64,000 nucleotides of DNA from Ctenosaura bakeri (GCA_948474755.1 CAOLHI010000077.1:958912-1022911), one strand, 5' to 3'; positions 22,564 through 34,943 are shown, counted from the stretch's first letter. Numbers and translations: made by a program. The notes: generated by a model from the sequence alone, not told the origin.

Positions 22564-23224
22564 ATAAATGTTTTCTCCAAAAGACCTGTTGAGTGCATGC
22601 ACATCTTGAGTCACCCATTTATTCAGGGTTTGCTGTGTGTGGCTAAAGAGGATCTTTTGAAAGTTTTTAGCCATGAATTAATGGATCCATACTTATTGTT
22701 ATGGAAACAGGCATAATGAAATATTTAAAATACAGCTGATTGTTGATCCAAAGGGATGCATGTTGAACCTTGCCCAGTCTTTTGAATCTGTAAAATCGTT
22801 TGCATCCCACCTTTGTATTTATTGATGCAGCTAGACCCATTTGGGAGAAGGTTTGAAAATGTTAGTCTCAAGTCACACTGACTAACAGCAAACTGGGATT
22901 TACTCAAGCCCTTTATGTGAACTTGCTGTTCCAGTTATAATTTCCAGGAAATTTATCAGGTAGGGAAAATATTGACAGTCTAGATGTCAAATAATTCTGA
23001 TGATAAGCATGATGATTTAAATGTTTTATGAAGAACTTTAATCAATAATAGAATCTATGTAGTTGTTTTAGTGTTTTGTCTCATATAGTTAGAAGTTGTT
23101 TTATATTTTGCACATTTATATGAAAATGTAGAAAGGGAGATAATCCTTGTGACTGAGGCAGAACTCAAAATTGGGTAATTTTTTAGTAATTGTTTTTAAC
23201 ATTTATGTGGTCCTCATAAAGGAG
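22564..23224. other. Unassigned sequence
   Basis: AT-rich, no gene or recognised repeat seen. Confidence 0.35.
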
Positions 23225-23330
23225 GGGTGAAACCATGTGGCTCTTCAGATGTTGTTGCATTGCAGTTCCCAGCAGCCCTGGCCAGCATGGTCAGTGATGA
23301 GGAATGCTGGGAGCTGCAGTTCAGAAATAT
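23225..23330. mobile_element. Small foldback of the 'ctacaactccca' type
   Basis: The left arm TTGCAGTTCCCAGCAGCCC and the right arm GGGAGCTGCAG flank a CCAGCATGGTCAGTG centre. Confidence 0.55.
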
Positions 23331-23574
23331 CTTGAGATTTTGCTAGGACCAATAAAATGTAATGAAAACTGTGTGAGCTTTTTTTATTTTGAATCAGAAT
23401 TGTTCAACTGGTAAGATACTACCAAAAGCTAGGGAGATGGAAAGGAAAAGAAATATTCTATTGGCCATTGTATATCTCTGTAGCTGCGAGACGAACTCTA
23501 CAGGCTCAGTGAAGAGGTGTTGTCTGTTGGGAATCTGTTCCCATCTGTTGGGAAATTACATCACTATAAGCTGA

Positions 23575-23945
23575 CTTATGACTGCATAATGTACAATTGC
23601 GCCATTGTGAAATATTCATATTCTCGGGAGGGGAGAGGAGATGTACCTATGCCATTGGGACATGGTGCAAATAGATCCAGCAGTAGAGCTGTGGTCCAAC
23701 AGTCCTAATGTACAACATATCCTATTGCGCAACAATCCTGATGCACAATTTTTTCCCATTGCACAATGTGTTCCGATGTACAACATGTCCCACTGTTCAA
23801 TGGGAGCCATGGTTATACAATGGGACATCTTGCATGGTGCCCCATGGTTTGTTGTTGCAGTTCGCTAACATGATTGCACACTGTGTCAGTGATGTAGCTC
23901 CTTCATTATAACATTATGCATTGTAGGCTCTGATGCAGGATCTTG
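23575..23945. repeat. Unclassified repeat, family G
   Basis: Rich in repeated words of the type CCATTGCACAATG, ATGTACAACAT and CAATGGGA. The right end (GATGTAGCTCC..., GCTCTGATGCAGGATCTT) is matched in reverse complement by 56385-56645. Near the two ends CATAATGTACAAT and CATTATGCATTGTA form an imperfect inverted pair. I do not recognise the family. Confidence 0.55.
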
Positions 23946-24127
23946 GCCATTATTTTTTATCTTGGAAAGATGCACAGTTTTATCTTCATCCCCTCTGACT
24001 AGACAGCTGTGTTACCCTGCCTGCCTGGCTGAGGCTCAGTAAACTACTTATTGCCTTTTTTGTGGAGCTCACTTTGGCTTAGAGCAAGACATGGAGTAAC
24101 ATGGAAGCCTCCAACAGCAAAAATGTT

Positions 24128-24212
24128 TCGAAATACATGCTATTTGTAAGTTGTTCGCTGCCTCAATCCATATGGAGAGGCGGGATACAAATAAATAATT
24201 TAAAAAAATGGA
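24128..24212 (+). mobile_element. L2-like LINE tail
   Basis: GTTCGCTGCCTCAATCCATA, then GAGGCGGGATACAAATAAAT. Only the last 80 bases are present. Confidence 0.5.
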
Positions 24213-25379
24213 GATAAAATTTGGGTGGTACATTGTTCATTAAGTTATCCATCTGTAAGGTGCAGAAAACATGTTTCTAGCAAAGCACCCCCTCTGCACA
24301 CACAGTTGCATTTGTTTGAAGAATAATTCTTTTACAACACTTCAGGATGTTCAAATACAGGGGAAAATACTGTGGAGAAATATTCATTTTTTTCTACAGT
24401 GGGAAGAAAATGGCAACACTTATTCATCTCTGCCTGCAAGGGCAGAATAAATGAGGATTTGCATCTCTAAATTCAACAGTTTCAACACTGAAAAAGGATT
24501 GCCTTCTTTTCTTTGAGCCTTTTTGACTGGTGCAAATGGAGGAGAATTTTTAGAGAACTGGCCAACAGTTGCAAATTTCTGCTTTCTGAGATGGAAAGAA
24601 TTGAACAGATCTCACTGTGGGAAAAGGTGAAAGTGACAGATTTTCCCATCCCTAACCAGGCACTCGATAAATCTCCCATTTTTGATGACTTTTAACAACA
24701 ACTGGGTTTCTTCCATTTCCATCTTGCTATTGCTATATATTTATTTTCAACAGAGAGAGGCAGACAGAGGAAGGAGCAACAGGTTCACATGGGCTGAGAA
24801 ACCGCCGATGAAAAAGCTTATCAAAGGGGTTTGAAAAGGCTTAAAATCTACATTTGCCTCCCTTGGGGAGGGGGAAAATTCCACAGTAATCCATATTATA
24901 GAAAATGCTTGAACACATGTAATGCTAATTATTGCCACCTGCTCAATCTCATCTCTGTTATAACACTCTCGGGACAGATACACTGATGGGGCTTGTCAAA
25001 AGAAATGTCAGGTTTTCTCCTTTCACCAGATGCAATCACTCTCTTCCCCACTCTCCCACCCCCTGTGTACCTCCTCCGATGATCCGACTCAGAATCCCAT
25101 GTGAAAATACCCCTAAGCCTTTGGGAATAGGGGGTGACTCTGGGATGACAGATTGACAGCATGGCTATTTATGACAACTCCTCAGCTTCACCATGACCAT
25201 CTTTTCTCTTTCTTCCCTTGCCCTGATTTCTCAAAAAGAATTGGAAAACCAAATTCATTTCTTTGCTGTTCACTCTTAAGCCTCTGATGCAATCATATGT
25301 TTTCTTTTAATTATGCTTTCTTCTGCTGTTGGTTGATCCTATGCAATTAGTGGGTGACATCTGGGAATCTGGGGAAGAG
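24213..25379. other. Repeat-poor unassigned sequence
   Basis: No known repeat and no convincing exon. It is one of the few kilobase-scale stretches here without recognisable transposons. Confidence 0.35.
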
Positions 25380-25401
25380 GCAGAAAGGAAAGCAATCCAT
25401 G

Positions 25402-25432
<31 letters not shown>

Positions 25433-25512
25433 GCTGTCATCAGAATCATCATCTTTATCATCTTCATGATCATGATCATTATCAATATAAATATTTTCTG
25501 GCAGTTCCACTT
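25380..25512. repeat. (CAT)n microsatellite
   Basis: A perfect (CAT)n core at about 25401-25432 is followed by an imperfect continuation. Read as protein it would give poly-His or poly-Asp, which is an artefact. Confidence 0.9.
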
Positions 25513-25789
25513 CCCCTATACTGGGTAGCAAAGTAGTTGAACAAATGCACATTGGAAGTCAATGCACATGGCTGTCACCATATAGGGCAATGCACATATG
25601 AAATGTACATCTGCACACAGATCTCTGAACATAAAAGTGCTACCACACTCACAATGGTTCCACCTGCAGAACTCCACCTCTGCCATGGTCAGCTGAATAT
25701 GATTGTTGGATGGAATCCAATCCCCATCTGTGCATTGTCCAAAAAAAAGCTTCAGTATAATGTATGCCTACATTGGAATCCACCAACTG

Positions 25790-26262
25790 GATTCCAGAAC
25801 ATATTTCTCTATATGAACCTACTTATTGGAAAGACTGCTTTCTCCCTACATGAACTTGCCTGACTCTTAAGATCCTTGGTGCAGTCTTTTTCTTGGATCT
25901 ACCATTGTCGCAAACTCATTTGATGAGAGGGTCTTCTTGGCAGCAGCTCTCAGGCTATGGAATACTTCCCATGGTAGGCTAGGCTACGCTTCTCTCTGCT
26001 CTCCTTTCCTTTATATTCAGTGATTAAGTGGTTGTACAGAAGAGTGTTCTAACAGATGCTGAGACTGATTTTTTTCTATTTATAGCTCCATTTTGGAAAT
26101 GATTTTATATTTAGAGTGACAAGTGATTTCACACATTAGCTAATTTGATTGCTTTGATACGTTTGTATCACCAAATTTTTAGTCTTAGACTGTTTGAGAT
26201 TGTTGTAAGCCACCTTGGGTCTCATTTGGGGAAAAAAGAAAGGATCTAAAATAAATAGACAG
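25790..26262 (+). mobile_element. L2-like LINE 3' fragment
   Basis: Broken C-terminal frame (AACTGGATTCCAGAACATAT onward), then GCCACCTTGGGTCTCATTTG and a short AAATAAAT tail. Same plan as 18020-18440. Confidence 0.5.
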
Positions 26263-26273
26263 AGGCCCTTACT

Positions 26274-26533
26274 ACACCATGCCTTAATAGCACGTTGTTC
26301 TGTGCAATTCCAACATTGCCATTTCTGTGTTTGCTTCCAGGTTCTGAACACTCTCTACCATGCAGGAAGTGCTATCAAGCACAAATGTGGAGCCACACTC
26401 TTCCAGGTGATGGACTTGTGGAGGGAAAGGAGGCTGTTACCAGGCTTTTTCGAGTAATGAAAAAGCACTGATTGGCAATGGAAAGGGATGAAAGAGTAGC
26501 TGGTTAGGGACGATGTCAGGCTGTAGAATGGGC
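26274..26533. mobile_element. Probable short copy of family C
   Basis: Starts GGCCCTTACTACACCATGCC and contains AGCACGTTGTTCTG...ATTCCAACATTGCCATTT, the reverse complement of words near the right end of 1279-1978. It ends near GGGCC at 26529-26533. The boundaries are approximate. Confidence 0.4.
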
Positions 26534-27097
26534 CCTGGACCAAGAACAATTCATGGCTTTGTCAAGATGATGACTTTGTGCAGTAAGGGCTAGAGAAAGA
26601 GGTTAGATAGATAGAATATGAAACAATAAAAAGCATTTTAAGCAATTTGAACAGTTTAGAAATCTAAAGTTCAATTCACTCTAACCCTAACCATGGCTTT
26701 CCATTCTATCAGGTGAGAACTACAGGGACAATAGAAGCACCAGGCAGGTACTCCTCCATCTTATCTGGTACCCCACCAGCTGAAATGCCACATCCCTCTA
26801 GCTTTTTCCACTACTGTGGCCACCAGAGGAAGACAAAGCAACAGTCCTTTCTCCATGCTCAAATCTGTCTCCCAGACCCGCTGGGTGTTGAAATCAATAT
26901 TCCTTGTTTGCATTTTCCCCCTCATCTCTCTGAATCTGTTCTCCTTTTGTGTCATATTCTTTATAGGCTTATAATGAGCCGTGACTCTCTTGTTTGTGAT
27001 ATTTATAAGTTGCTCTGGGAGTTTTTCTAGATAAAAAGTAGGGTAAAACATGGTAAGAACCAGGGGTTTGACTCCAGCTTCTGGGAACTCTAACCTA
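26534..27097. other. Unassigned sequence
   Basis: No gene or recognised repeat seen. Confidence 0.35.
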
Positions 27098-27278
27098 GAA
27101 TTTTCTTGGCAAGATTCATTCAGAGGAGGGTTGTTATTGCCTTCCGGTTAGCTTAAAAGAATGACACTTTCTCAAGGTCACCTAATGGGTTTCCATGGTC
27201 AAGCAGGGATTCAAATCCTAATCTCTCAGAATCCTCGTCGAACACTCAGATCACTACAGCACATTGACTACGCATTTT
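27098..27278 (-). mobile_element. Sauria-type SINE
   Basis: TTTTCTTGGCAAGATTCATT, TTGCCTTCCGG, AGGTCACCTAATGGGTTTCC and GGGATTCAAATCCTAATCTC appear in reversed order. The BovB-like tail is missing. Confidence 0.7.
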
Positions 27279-27957
27279 GTCCAGAAGTAGGCCAGGTGTC
27301 GACGCAAATATTTCAGAACTGGAACAAGAGAGCTAGCTATAGTGCTGTGCTGAAATCATTCCTCCACCTCCCTGGAAGATTCTTGCCCTGCAAAGGAGAC
27401 CTCTGTTTTTCTGCCTTACTCTCAGGGCACTTTAGGATTTCTTCTGGATTTCTTTTGCTGTTGCTGTTGAGTTTACCTCCTTGTTGTGAGGCAGCTCACA
27501 AGAGTGGCTTTTGTCTTTTTACCTTTCTGTTATGATTCACTCGGCAGCATCCTTGCTATTCCTGATCTGAAAAAGCCCCATGGGAGGAGTTAACTCATGA
27601 CATCCTCCCCTGGGCTTTGACTGAAGCTGGAAAGGCTGCAGAGTGCTAGAGAGAAGCTTGCACAATATAGGACAGAAACATGAGGTTGTAGCTACTGGGG
27701 CAGGGAAATGACACCATTTCCCCCATTAGAATTCTCTCCCAATCAATGCAGTCTTTCTTCAGTGCCCAAATGTCTAGCATTGCAGTCACTTACAACTTCA
27801 GTTGATTCTGAACTGTTCAAAGTTGTTAAATGGCTTAAAATAATGCTTTTTATTGTTTCACATTTTATCTGTCTACCTATCTCTCTTGCAGTCACTTAAA
27901 ACTTCAATCGAGCATTTCAGTTTAGGCATCCAAAGAAAAAGGGCAGGCAAGCTTCTC
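27279..27957. other. Unassigned sequence
   Basis: No gene seen. The 124-codon plus-strand frame at 27161-27535 begins in the SINE and shows no domain. Confidence 0.35.
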
Positions 27958-28092
27958 AAAAGAGCCAGCATGGCATAGTGGTTTGAGCATTCCCTGCTTG
28001 GCCACAGAAACTAGTTGGGTGACCTCTGGCATATCACACACTCTCAGACCCAGAAAACCCTGTAATAGGTTCACCTTAGGTCGCACACAACA
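27958..28092 (+). mobile_element. Sauria-type SINE
   Basis: GCCAGCATGGCATAGTGG head, CACACACTCTCAGACCCAG middle, TTCACCTTAGG and a CACACAACAACA tail. An L1 has inserted immediately at the tail. Confidence 0.8.
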
Positions 28093-28100
28093 ACATTATT

Positions 28101-28482
28101 GGATATAGCTATTAATGATAAATTGACTTGTGGTATCAAAGTGAAGAAGGGGAAATTAAAAAGAGATAATTTTATAGATATTTGGGGGGAATTTATTGAT
28201 TATGTGTTAATAAAGGGGAAATGAAATAAACCAACTGAAAAATCATTACAATTTTGGAAGGGGAATGGAGCTATTTGAAGTGAATAGATGTGGTCATATC
28301 TCTAACGGACCCAGTGGTGGGGAGCACTTATTATCTAATTGTAGAATAGATTAAGATTAAGAACATTTGGTATAAGCGGTTTGTAAGTTTATGGGTTTTT
28401 TTGTATTAGGTATTGTGTTGTGTGTTTTGTAGTGTTATGTATTTTATGTTGTTTTTTGTTGCTTAACAATTAATAAAAAAAG
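28101..28482 (+). mobile_element. 5'-truncated L1 LINE
   Basis: ACATTATT is duplicated at 28093-28100 and 28483-28490. The coding part (to about 28280) reads the very C-terminus of L1 ORF2 ('I-W-G-E-F-I-D-Y-V', 'Q-F-W-K'), parallel to the end of the L1 at 39412, but with in-frame stops. A 3' UTR and an AATAAAAAAA tail follow. Confidence 0.75.
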
Positions 28483-28490
28483 ACATTATT

Positions 28491-28683
28491 AAGGGACTAT
28501 GAAACAACAAATAGAAGAGTTCTAGGTGTGAAGGATTTTTAATGTCTCACTCTCTGCATTGCTAGAAATTTCGAGACCAAATTATCAATGGGGGATTATT
28601 TGAAAGAGCAGTGCCCTTGTTCTCCCTTGCTACAGCTACACTTGTTCAAGATATTCTCTCTCCTCTTCTTCTCTGTCTCTCCT

Positions 28684-28724
<41 letters not shown>

Positions 28725-29341
28725 TTACTATAAGGTAAATTTGGGATAAACATTTAAATGAGGTGGCTTCCCAAGGCTTGGCTCTTCTTTTCCCCAAACC
28801 TGGGCCTATGGGATCACGACTTGTGAATCAGTAACAAGTGATCATTCAGGTTAAAAGCTGAAACTCTAGAAGGGGTTAACTGACAAAACCAAACTTTATT
28901 ATAACAATGAAACGGACTGTAAAATGGATATGCAATAAATCACTGAAACATATGTAAATCAGTACAGTGAAATCTATATGCAACAGCTAGTTCTGTGTCA
29001 TTCTATTTGCTTCCCCACAAATGTCCATGAGACCCTGTTGAGTAGAACAAAGAAATATAAAAGCAGGAGGGAGGAAGAAACTCTCAACCATGAAAGCATG
29101 GGTAGGGAAACGGTCTGAGGGCTTTTAATGAGGATGACCATTGTCAGGAACCAAAATGATTTGTATATGCTTGACAGACAGAACCAGAGGGCTGAGAAGT
29201 AGTGGAAGAAACAAATGAGTGGTGGATTTAGGTCTGGCATGGGCGAGGACGGGTGAGGCTGGATCATCAATAGTGCATTTGGGACCTTAACGTACAGTAA
29301 CTCCATAAGGCTTTTGGCCCAGCATGCAGTTTCGTGTCTTA
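28491..29341. other. Unassigned sequence with a microsatellite
   Basis: No gene seen. A (CT)n(CA)n run lies at 28677-28724. The rest is unclassified. Confidence 0.4.
28677..28724. repeat. (CT)n(CA)n compound microsatellite
   Basis: A perfect CT run is followed directly by a perfect CA run. Confidence 0.9.
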
Positions 29342-29773
29342 GGTCCTTTTTGCATGGCATTTTTCATGCAAAAGAGCCTCTGGAGTGTCACACGATTGCA
29401 AGGAGTGTTTCAGACGATGTCCTTGAAATTGCGTGACACTGCTGGGGCCAGCAGGTGCTGATCAAGCACTACATCATTTTCGGCTTTTAGCCGAAAATGG
29501 TGCACAATCATGCATTGCTCCAGGGCCCCACAAGCACTTACGGTACATGCAGAGCTTCCAGAGCTGTGGCCCTCACGCTTCCTCCTCTAGCGCAGCCTGT
29601 GAAAATACCCGGCTGTGCTGTGGACGGAAGAGGTGGAGCCTTCATGCTGCCAGCCAGCTGGCAAGCAACTCCTGCAGAGCCAGAGCAGAGGGGACGCGGG
29701 AGCCTCACGGAAGAGGCGGCTCGAGTGATCCCTGTGCAACTGTGCCAGATGCAGGTAAGTTGCAGAAAGGGCC
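29342..29773. mobile_element. Family D non-autonomous DNA transposon
   Basis: Starts GGTCCTTTTTGCATGGCA, ends TTGCAGAAAGGGCC. The interior shares words with 45346-45685 (GCTTTTAGCCGAAAATG versus GCTTGAAGCCAAAAATG; GGGCCCC near the start of the second half). The flanks are TTA and CTA, so a 3-bp duplication with one change is possible. The GC-rich interior gives several spurious overlapping frames and no transposase. Confidence 0.65.
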
Positions 29774-29924
29774 CTAGTTGTGTTGTCAAGAAAGAAATGC
29801 TCTTGAGGAGAAATGGGTGCTGTAGATCCCCCCCCCGCTCTTCCCAATAGGATCCTGGCCAATGCTCAAGCCATGGAAGACAAGGGTGATTCTGCCACAC
29901 TGTTCCTCTCTACTAGCAGCGTCT

Positions 29925-30110
29925 CCTAGCTCTGGTGTCATGGAGGGGGTGGTACATCCCTGCAGGGATTTGAACAAGTTGTGCAAGGTGCTGAACCAAT
30001 TTTGGAGAAATATTTCAAGATCTTGCATGGCTTCTTTAAAGTTCTGACTAAAACCCTTTATAGATTCACCATCCCACCAAGACTGGACACCAGGTTTAAC
30101 TATGTCCCAC
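29925..30110. mobile_element. Foldback family F
   Basis: GGTGTCATGGAGGGGGTGG on the left and ATTCACCATCCCACC on the right are inverted. The core has AAAGTTCTGACTAAAACCC. Related copies lie at 31968-32115 and 49695-49895. Confidence 0.5.
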
Positions 30111-30317
30111 TAATAGATGGCAGTTGGATTCTTCAGAAGAGGCGGATTGATGGAGTTGCCCACCTCCCTCATTCATATCTATAATGATTCTGACTCTTAA
30201 CATTGTCACTTTGCTTCTCCTGTATGATTTTTAACATCTTTCCTTGATTAAGAAGCCAGTGGAGCATTGAAAGTTTGCATGATTTTTTTTCTTGCATTTT
30301 GGTTAGCCAGTAGAGGT

Positions 30318-30835
30318 ATCTCTTTTTTTATGGATTTTTAAAAAATTATTATTATATTACATTGTAATCATAGAGACATTGCTAACATATCATAACTAAC
30401 ATCCTGTATACATTACTTAATGCTTGTATCTGTTCAACCATCATTACAAATAGATATAACTGTAAAGGACAATAAATTTATATATATAAATCAAAATATA
30501 AATCAATAGTAAAATATAAATCAATAATGTTAATCAATAGTTGTAATATATATTCAGTACTTAACAATTGTTCTTTTTTATAACTGATATAACTGAGAGA
30601 AATAATTAATTTACTCAGACATAGCTAATTACCTAAACATAGTTAGTTACCTAATCATAAGCCTTATGAGCACTGAATCTTAACCTATATAATTATAATC
30701 AAATAAATTTAAAGATTCCAGTTTATCTAATATTCAGACAAAGAAAGATGAGTAAAGACATAAATAATATAAGAAAAATATGAGATGAAATAATTAAAAA
30801 AATCATTTAAAAATCCACCTTTTTATGGATTTTGG
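30318..30835. other. Very AT-rich insert flanked by a direct repeat
   Basis: CTTTTTTTATGGATTTTT (30319-30336) recurs as CTTTTTATGGATTTT (30820-30834). The 480 bases between them are nearly all A and T with many short ATAAAT repeats. It could be a decayed retroelement tail or a separate insertion. No frame is present. Confidence 0.4.
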
Positions 30836-30839
30836 ATTT

Positions 30840-31794
30840 TGTTGCATTTGGCTACATGGCCAACACAGCTACCCCTGAGTATGTACTGTAATATAGGTAC
30901 ACTATTTGTTTGGAAAAAGAAATTTAAGTACATGTAACCCATTATTTGTAACTGATTACTTCACAGATTTGACTCATTCAGTTGGATCCTGCTTCTGCTT
31001 CGAGTAAGTCTTGAGGCAGGCAAGCTCAACCGGCTTCATTTCCCTGGAAATATAGCATAGCAGAGTGACAGCCAATCTTTCACTCGTAATCCATCAAAAG
31101 GGCACTTGTAGCTCCAAGACAGAAAATGGGGCAAAGAGTGCAGGAGAGAAACAACAATCTTTGCCAGATAGATACTCTTTAGAAAGGAATATGCTGAAAT
31201 TTGTCTGTCTGGATATGATCAAGCTATCGAAGCATAGCATAATCCCAGATGATCAAGCCCAAGGCTTTTTCACTTCAAGGGTATTTTTGCACTAACAATT
31301 GTAACCAGAGACCATTAAGTCTTGAGGTCTAAAAGGAGACGGTGGAGAAAATAGAAACGAAAGTTATACATTGGTGAGCCAAGGTCTTTTGAGTGCCAAA
31401 CTGGTAGAAAGATCAGAGCAGAAAGTAGCAGATGTTCGTAACACCCTAATTTTGGTGGGCAAGAAAGAAGGGAGTGTGGCTACGTACTTCCCCCGTCTAC
31501 TTGATTGGTCAGTACTCTGGAAGGGAGGGAGAGCCAATGAATCCCACCCATGCCTTCTCCTGAATGAGAGATTGTCCCCAGGGGAAACATAGTAAAATAC
31601 TTTTGTTGCACAAAGTAAAAAGGATAGATCAGCAGGCACATAACCACAACCCCTTCTTTCTCTCCCCGCTAAGAAAAGATGCTCAGAAAGCAACTTTCTT
31701 GTTCTTCTTCTCCTCAATTTTCTGGACTGTTCTATTTTGCATATGCCATTTTTGCTAGTGGTTTTCAGGTCACTGTAGTGGTAAATTCATTCTG
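30840..31794. other. Unassigned sequence
   Basis: No gene recognised; a 117-codon minus-strand frame (31364-31717) has no known domain. Confidence 0.35.
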
Positions 31795-32115
31795 GCAGAG
31801 GTGGATCTAGGGTGGGGCAACTGGGGCACGTGCCCTGGGCACCAATATCGAGGGGATGCAAAAAAGAGGAACCCCCTGCCTGGCCCCCCACTCGCTGCTC
31901 ACCCCTCCCCCATCTGCTGCTGCTTGCCCCATCCCCTTGCTCTGGGCGCCGTTGAGCCTCGGTATGCCACTGCATTCTGGATTTTAGTAAGAATTCAAAA
32001 TCACTATCTGGGAGGGGGGTTGGACTTATTTTGAGGATCAGGCTCAGTATCTTGGATAGTACCTTTACAGTCTGGACTAAAACCCAGAATGTATTTACCA
32101 CCCCACTCACAAGGA
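31795..32115. mobile_element. GC-rich DNA-transposon fragment plus a family F foldback
   Basis: 31795-31965 (AGGTGGATCTAGGGTGGGGC, GGGCACGTGCCCTGG) is a GC-rich segment of a common reptile repeat style. It joins at about 31968 to a family F copy with ATTCTGGATTTTAGTAAG on the left and GTCTGGACTAAAACCCAG on the right as inverted arms. Confidence 0.45.
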
Positions 32116-33084
32116 AGACACAAGCCACTACTGGGTCAAGCACTGAAGTCTACAATGTCTCTCCCTCTCCTGCAGACTGTGGGCACAGCCAGTTGACAGT
32201 GGAAGGTGTTGCTTTGGAAGCAAAGAGAAGATTCAGGAGGCTGCTGTTCTCTCATTTCTAGCAACATTGGAACTATCTCATGGAACTATTATGTCAGGAA
32301 TAGAATAGAAGGTCTGTTGGATCAGAACAGTTTTTAGAATAGAATTTCAGGTGTAAGGCCATTTAATAGGTCACTAAGGGCACAAAATGGTAATAGAAAA
32401 TTTTAAAGCATTTTTCTGGATTGCTTTCTAGTTTTAAAACAATGGTTATACTCTTAAGCCATTTGGATTTTTAAATATAGGAAGCAGAAAGCAAACAAAC
32501 AGGAAGATCTGGCATCAGAGATCAAAGTATTTCATGGGTTATCTAGAGTTTCCTGGATGTAATCTGTCACCTTCCACTACATTAGCATTCTTGAATTCTA
32601 AGCAGAAGTGATGGGAGGTATTCCCACTAATTGCCACTTGTGAAAAGATAATTATATTCTGTGTCTCAGATAATGTACTGTGGCATTTGCAACTAGCTAA
32701 GCACAGCCCGGGTGACCTTTCCTGTTGTCAATTCAGGGTTGAGTGGTGCGGAAAAACAAAGAATAATTGAGCCATGGCAAGAAAGAATGCAAAGCCTTAA
32801 CAGTAATTCATTTGTGCACGAAGAACTGGTTAAGATTGAGTAACTCGATCGGGAGAAAGGGAGTATATCTAAGGTCTTCAAAGCACCAGAAGAAATTTCA
32901 AGGAGTTTGGGTATAGTATCCTTTACAGCAATTGTCAGAGAGTTCTGAGCTCTTCCTGGTCCCAACATGGACTGGAGTCAGCAAGTAGGCAGATTCCCTG
33001 TTCCTCTTCCACTAAAGTCCCATAATCTCATCCCATGGATTCTAGATGGTCCTTACAGTAGTAGCCTACAGTGCAGTGCTTAGA
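32116..33084. other. Unassigned sequence
   Basis: No gene or clear repeat seen. Confidence 0.35.
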
Positions 33085-33205
33085 ATCATGGTGGGCTTCC
33101 AGATATTGTTAAGACTCCAAGTCCAAATGTTTCTTAGCCGCTGGCTAGGTCAGCTGGAAGTGGCAGCCAACAACATCTGGAAGACTGCATGACTCCCACC
33201 CCTGA
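33085..33205. mobile_element. Degraded foldback of the 'ctacaactccca' type
   Basis: CTTCCAGATATTGTTAAGAC on the left, and AACAACATCTGGAAG on the right as its approximate complement. Confidence 0.5.
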
Positions 33206-33504
33206 TGGAGTACTTGTACCACTGTGTTTTTAAATATTATGAAATGCTAATGTATATACCCAATATTGCCCAGGATTTTATTTTCTCATAGGTAATACTT
33301 GTTAGAAAGGTTTGAGATCCTGTGTCTCTAATTCCCCAAACTGTCTTGTCCAGTACCTGTAACTTTTCCCCATATTCCTCAATCCAACCTGTATTCAGAG
33401 TTATTAACATACACAGGTTGGATTCCCAAGAGAATATATTGTTCTCATCCTTGCTGTTAGGCCTCATTTCCATACCAACTGGCCTATTCAAAACAGTCAT
33501 AGTT

Positions 33505-33586
33505 GACTGAGGCCCAAGAGCTCTGTGGCTGAGCATTCTAAAGGTCCTTCCCTAAACTGCAAACCCCAGGATTCCATAGAATCTTC
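33505..33586. mobile_element. Family A MITE fragment
   Basis: AAGAGCTCTGTGGCTGAG then AAACTGCAAACCCCAGGATTC; the outer ends are missing. Confidence 0.6.
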
Positions 33587-33591
33587 TTAAG

Positions 33592-33665
33592 CAGCCAATC
33601 ATATGAGGTCTTCACCTGACACACCCAATCATATGAAGTCTTTGACTGACACAGGCAAACAAATG
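33592..33665. repeat. Two-copy tandem duplication (about 35 bp unit)
   Basis: CCAATCATATGAGGTCTT and CCAATCATATGAAGTCTT are each followed by a CTGACACA word. Confidence 0.7.
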
Positions 33666-34299
33666 TTGACTTTTATATATTAGAAGAAAAAAAATAAACA
33701 AAGAGGACTCTTTGTTTCGGAATCTTTGATCCAAATCTTTGTTCCAGCAGGATGTTCTTTCTCAGTATTTCCTTCAATGCTTCTCAAGATCATAGACACC
33801 AGTTGTCCTAATTATGGAGACATCTCCTAGTTCTGCTGCATCAGACCTTGATTATATAATGCAGTGCTGCTCAAAGCAGCAGTCGATGGACCAGCTCTAA
33901 TCTGTGAGTCATCAAATGCTCGTTCATGGCAAGTGTTCAGGAAAGAAAGAATCAGCTGTTGCCAATAGGCATAAATATGATGCCAGTTCCTGGCATATTG
34001 GAAAAGAACCGTACTGGCTTGCCACATCAAATAGCTTAGGAAACACTAATACAATGGTTACATCATAATTTTATCTAATGTTCTAATCACAGTAAATGTT
34101 AAGGTACCATGAGATTAATCTAATTCTCCCTCCCTAATGCTCACTCATCCTCCCTCTCAAGTGGGAGATAGCTTTCTGAAGTTCTCCATGCCACTGACAT
34201 AAACTCCCACACCCCAGATCTAGATTTCTGAAACCCAGTGGATTCCTGAGAAACCAAATGGAGCTGAACGGTGAGTCAGTAGCTTTGCTGCTCCGGACC

Positions 34300-34830
34300 A
34301 TTTGACGGCTACTGTTCTTTCCCAAGCCGAGCCTGCTTCCAGCTGCGGTTAGCTTACCTCTGAGTTAATAAACAGAGAATCCAAGAGCGGAGGGGGGGGC
34401 ATGCGATTGGTGTATAATTTATAAAAGAACAGGCAGAGTGGGAAGAAACCACTTCAGACATGACTACCAGGAGGACAGCTAAGTGAAATCTGATGGATGT
34501 CGCTGACTCAGGTTTGGTCTTTTGAGGGAGGGGGGTGAAATTCCTCCAAATGTGAACCCTCTTTGGAAGATTTAAGAGCTTTTTCTTTTTTCTGCCTGTT
34601 AGAGTGGATCATGGGAGGGGATGCCTCCGTGCAGCTGTTTTTATGGTCAGAGGCATAATCAATTAGTTCCCATCAATTCCTGAAGAAGGAGGCACACATC
34701 AGTCCTGACTGGAATGTATTCCACAGAATACAACAGTCAACTTTCTCTCTTGTTTCACTTTGCTCTAGATCAGAATTCTCCCTAATTAGTCATTTTTAAA
34801 GAGTGGAATCATATTGGTATCTTATAACTC
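34300..34830. other. Repeat-poor stretch, candidate regulatory sequence
   Basis: No transposon recognised. It contains TGACTCA (34505-34511, an AP-1-like word), ATAATCAATTAG (about 34655-34666) and CTAATTAG (about 34782-34789). These short words are only weak evidence; conservation was not tested. Confidence 0.3.
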
Positions 34831-34943
34831 TATGCATTCCCTGATACATGCAGTTGTACTTGTAGCCATTATGGAACTGATAGATTCAGCTTATGAAGTC
34901 ATAAGTGGAGATCCACAAGCGTAACCATTGCACATGGATCCAA

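Noticed and set aside
25307..25552. Acidic poly-Asp frame
   Set aside because: Translation of the (CAT)n microsatellite.
26274..26533. Exon suggested by 'cttccag' acceptor-like words near 26340
   Set aside because: The stretch matches family C in reverse complement and has no meaningful frame.
29433..29900. Overlapping frames of 91-120 codons on both strands
   Set aside because: They lie in the GC-rich interior of a family D element, overlap each other and cross its end.
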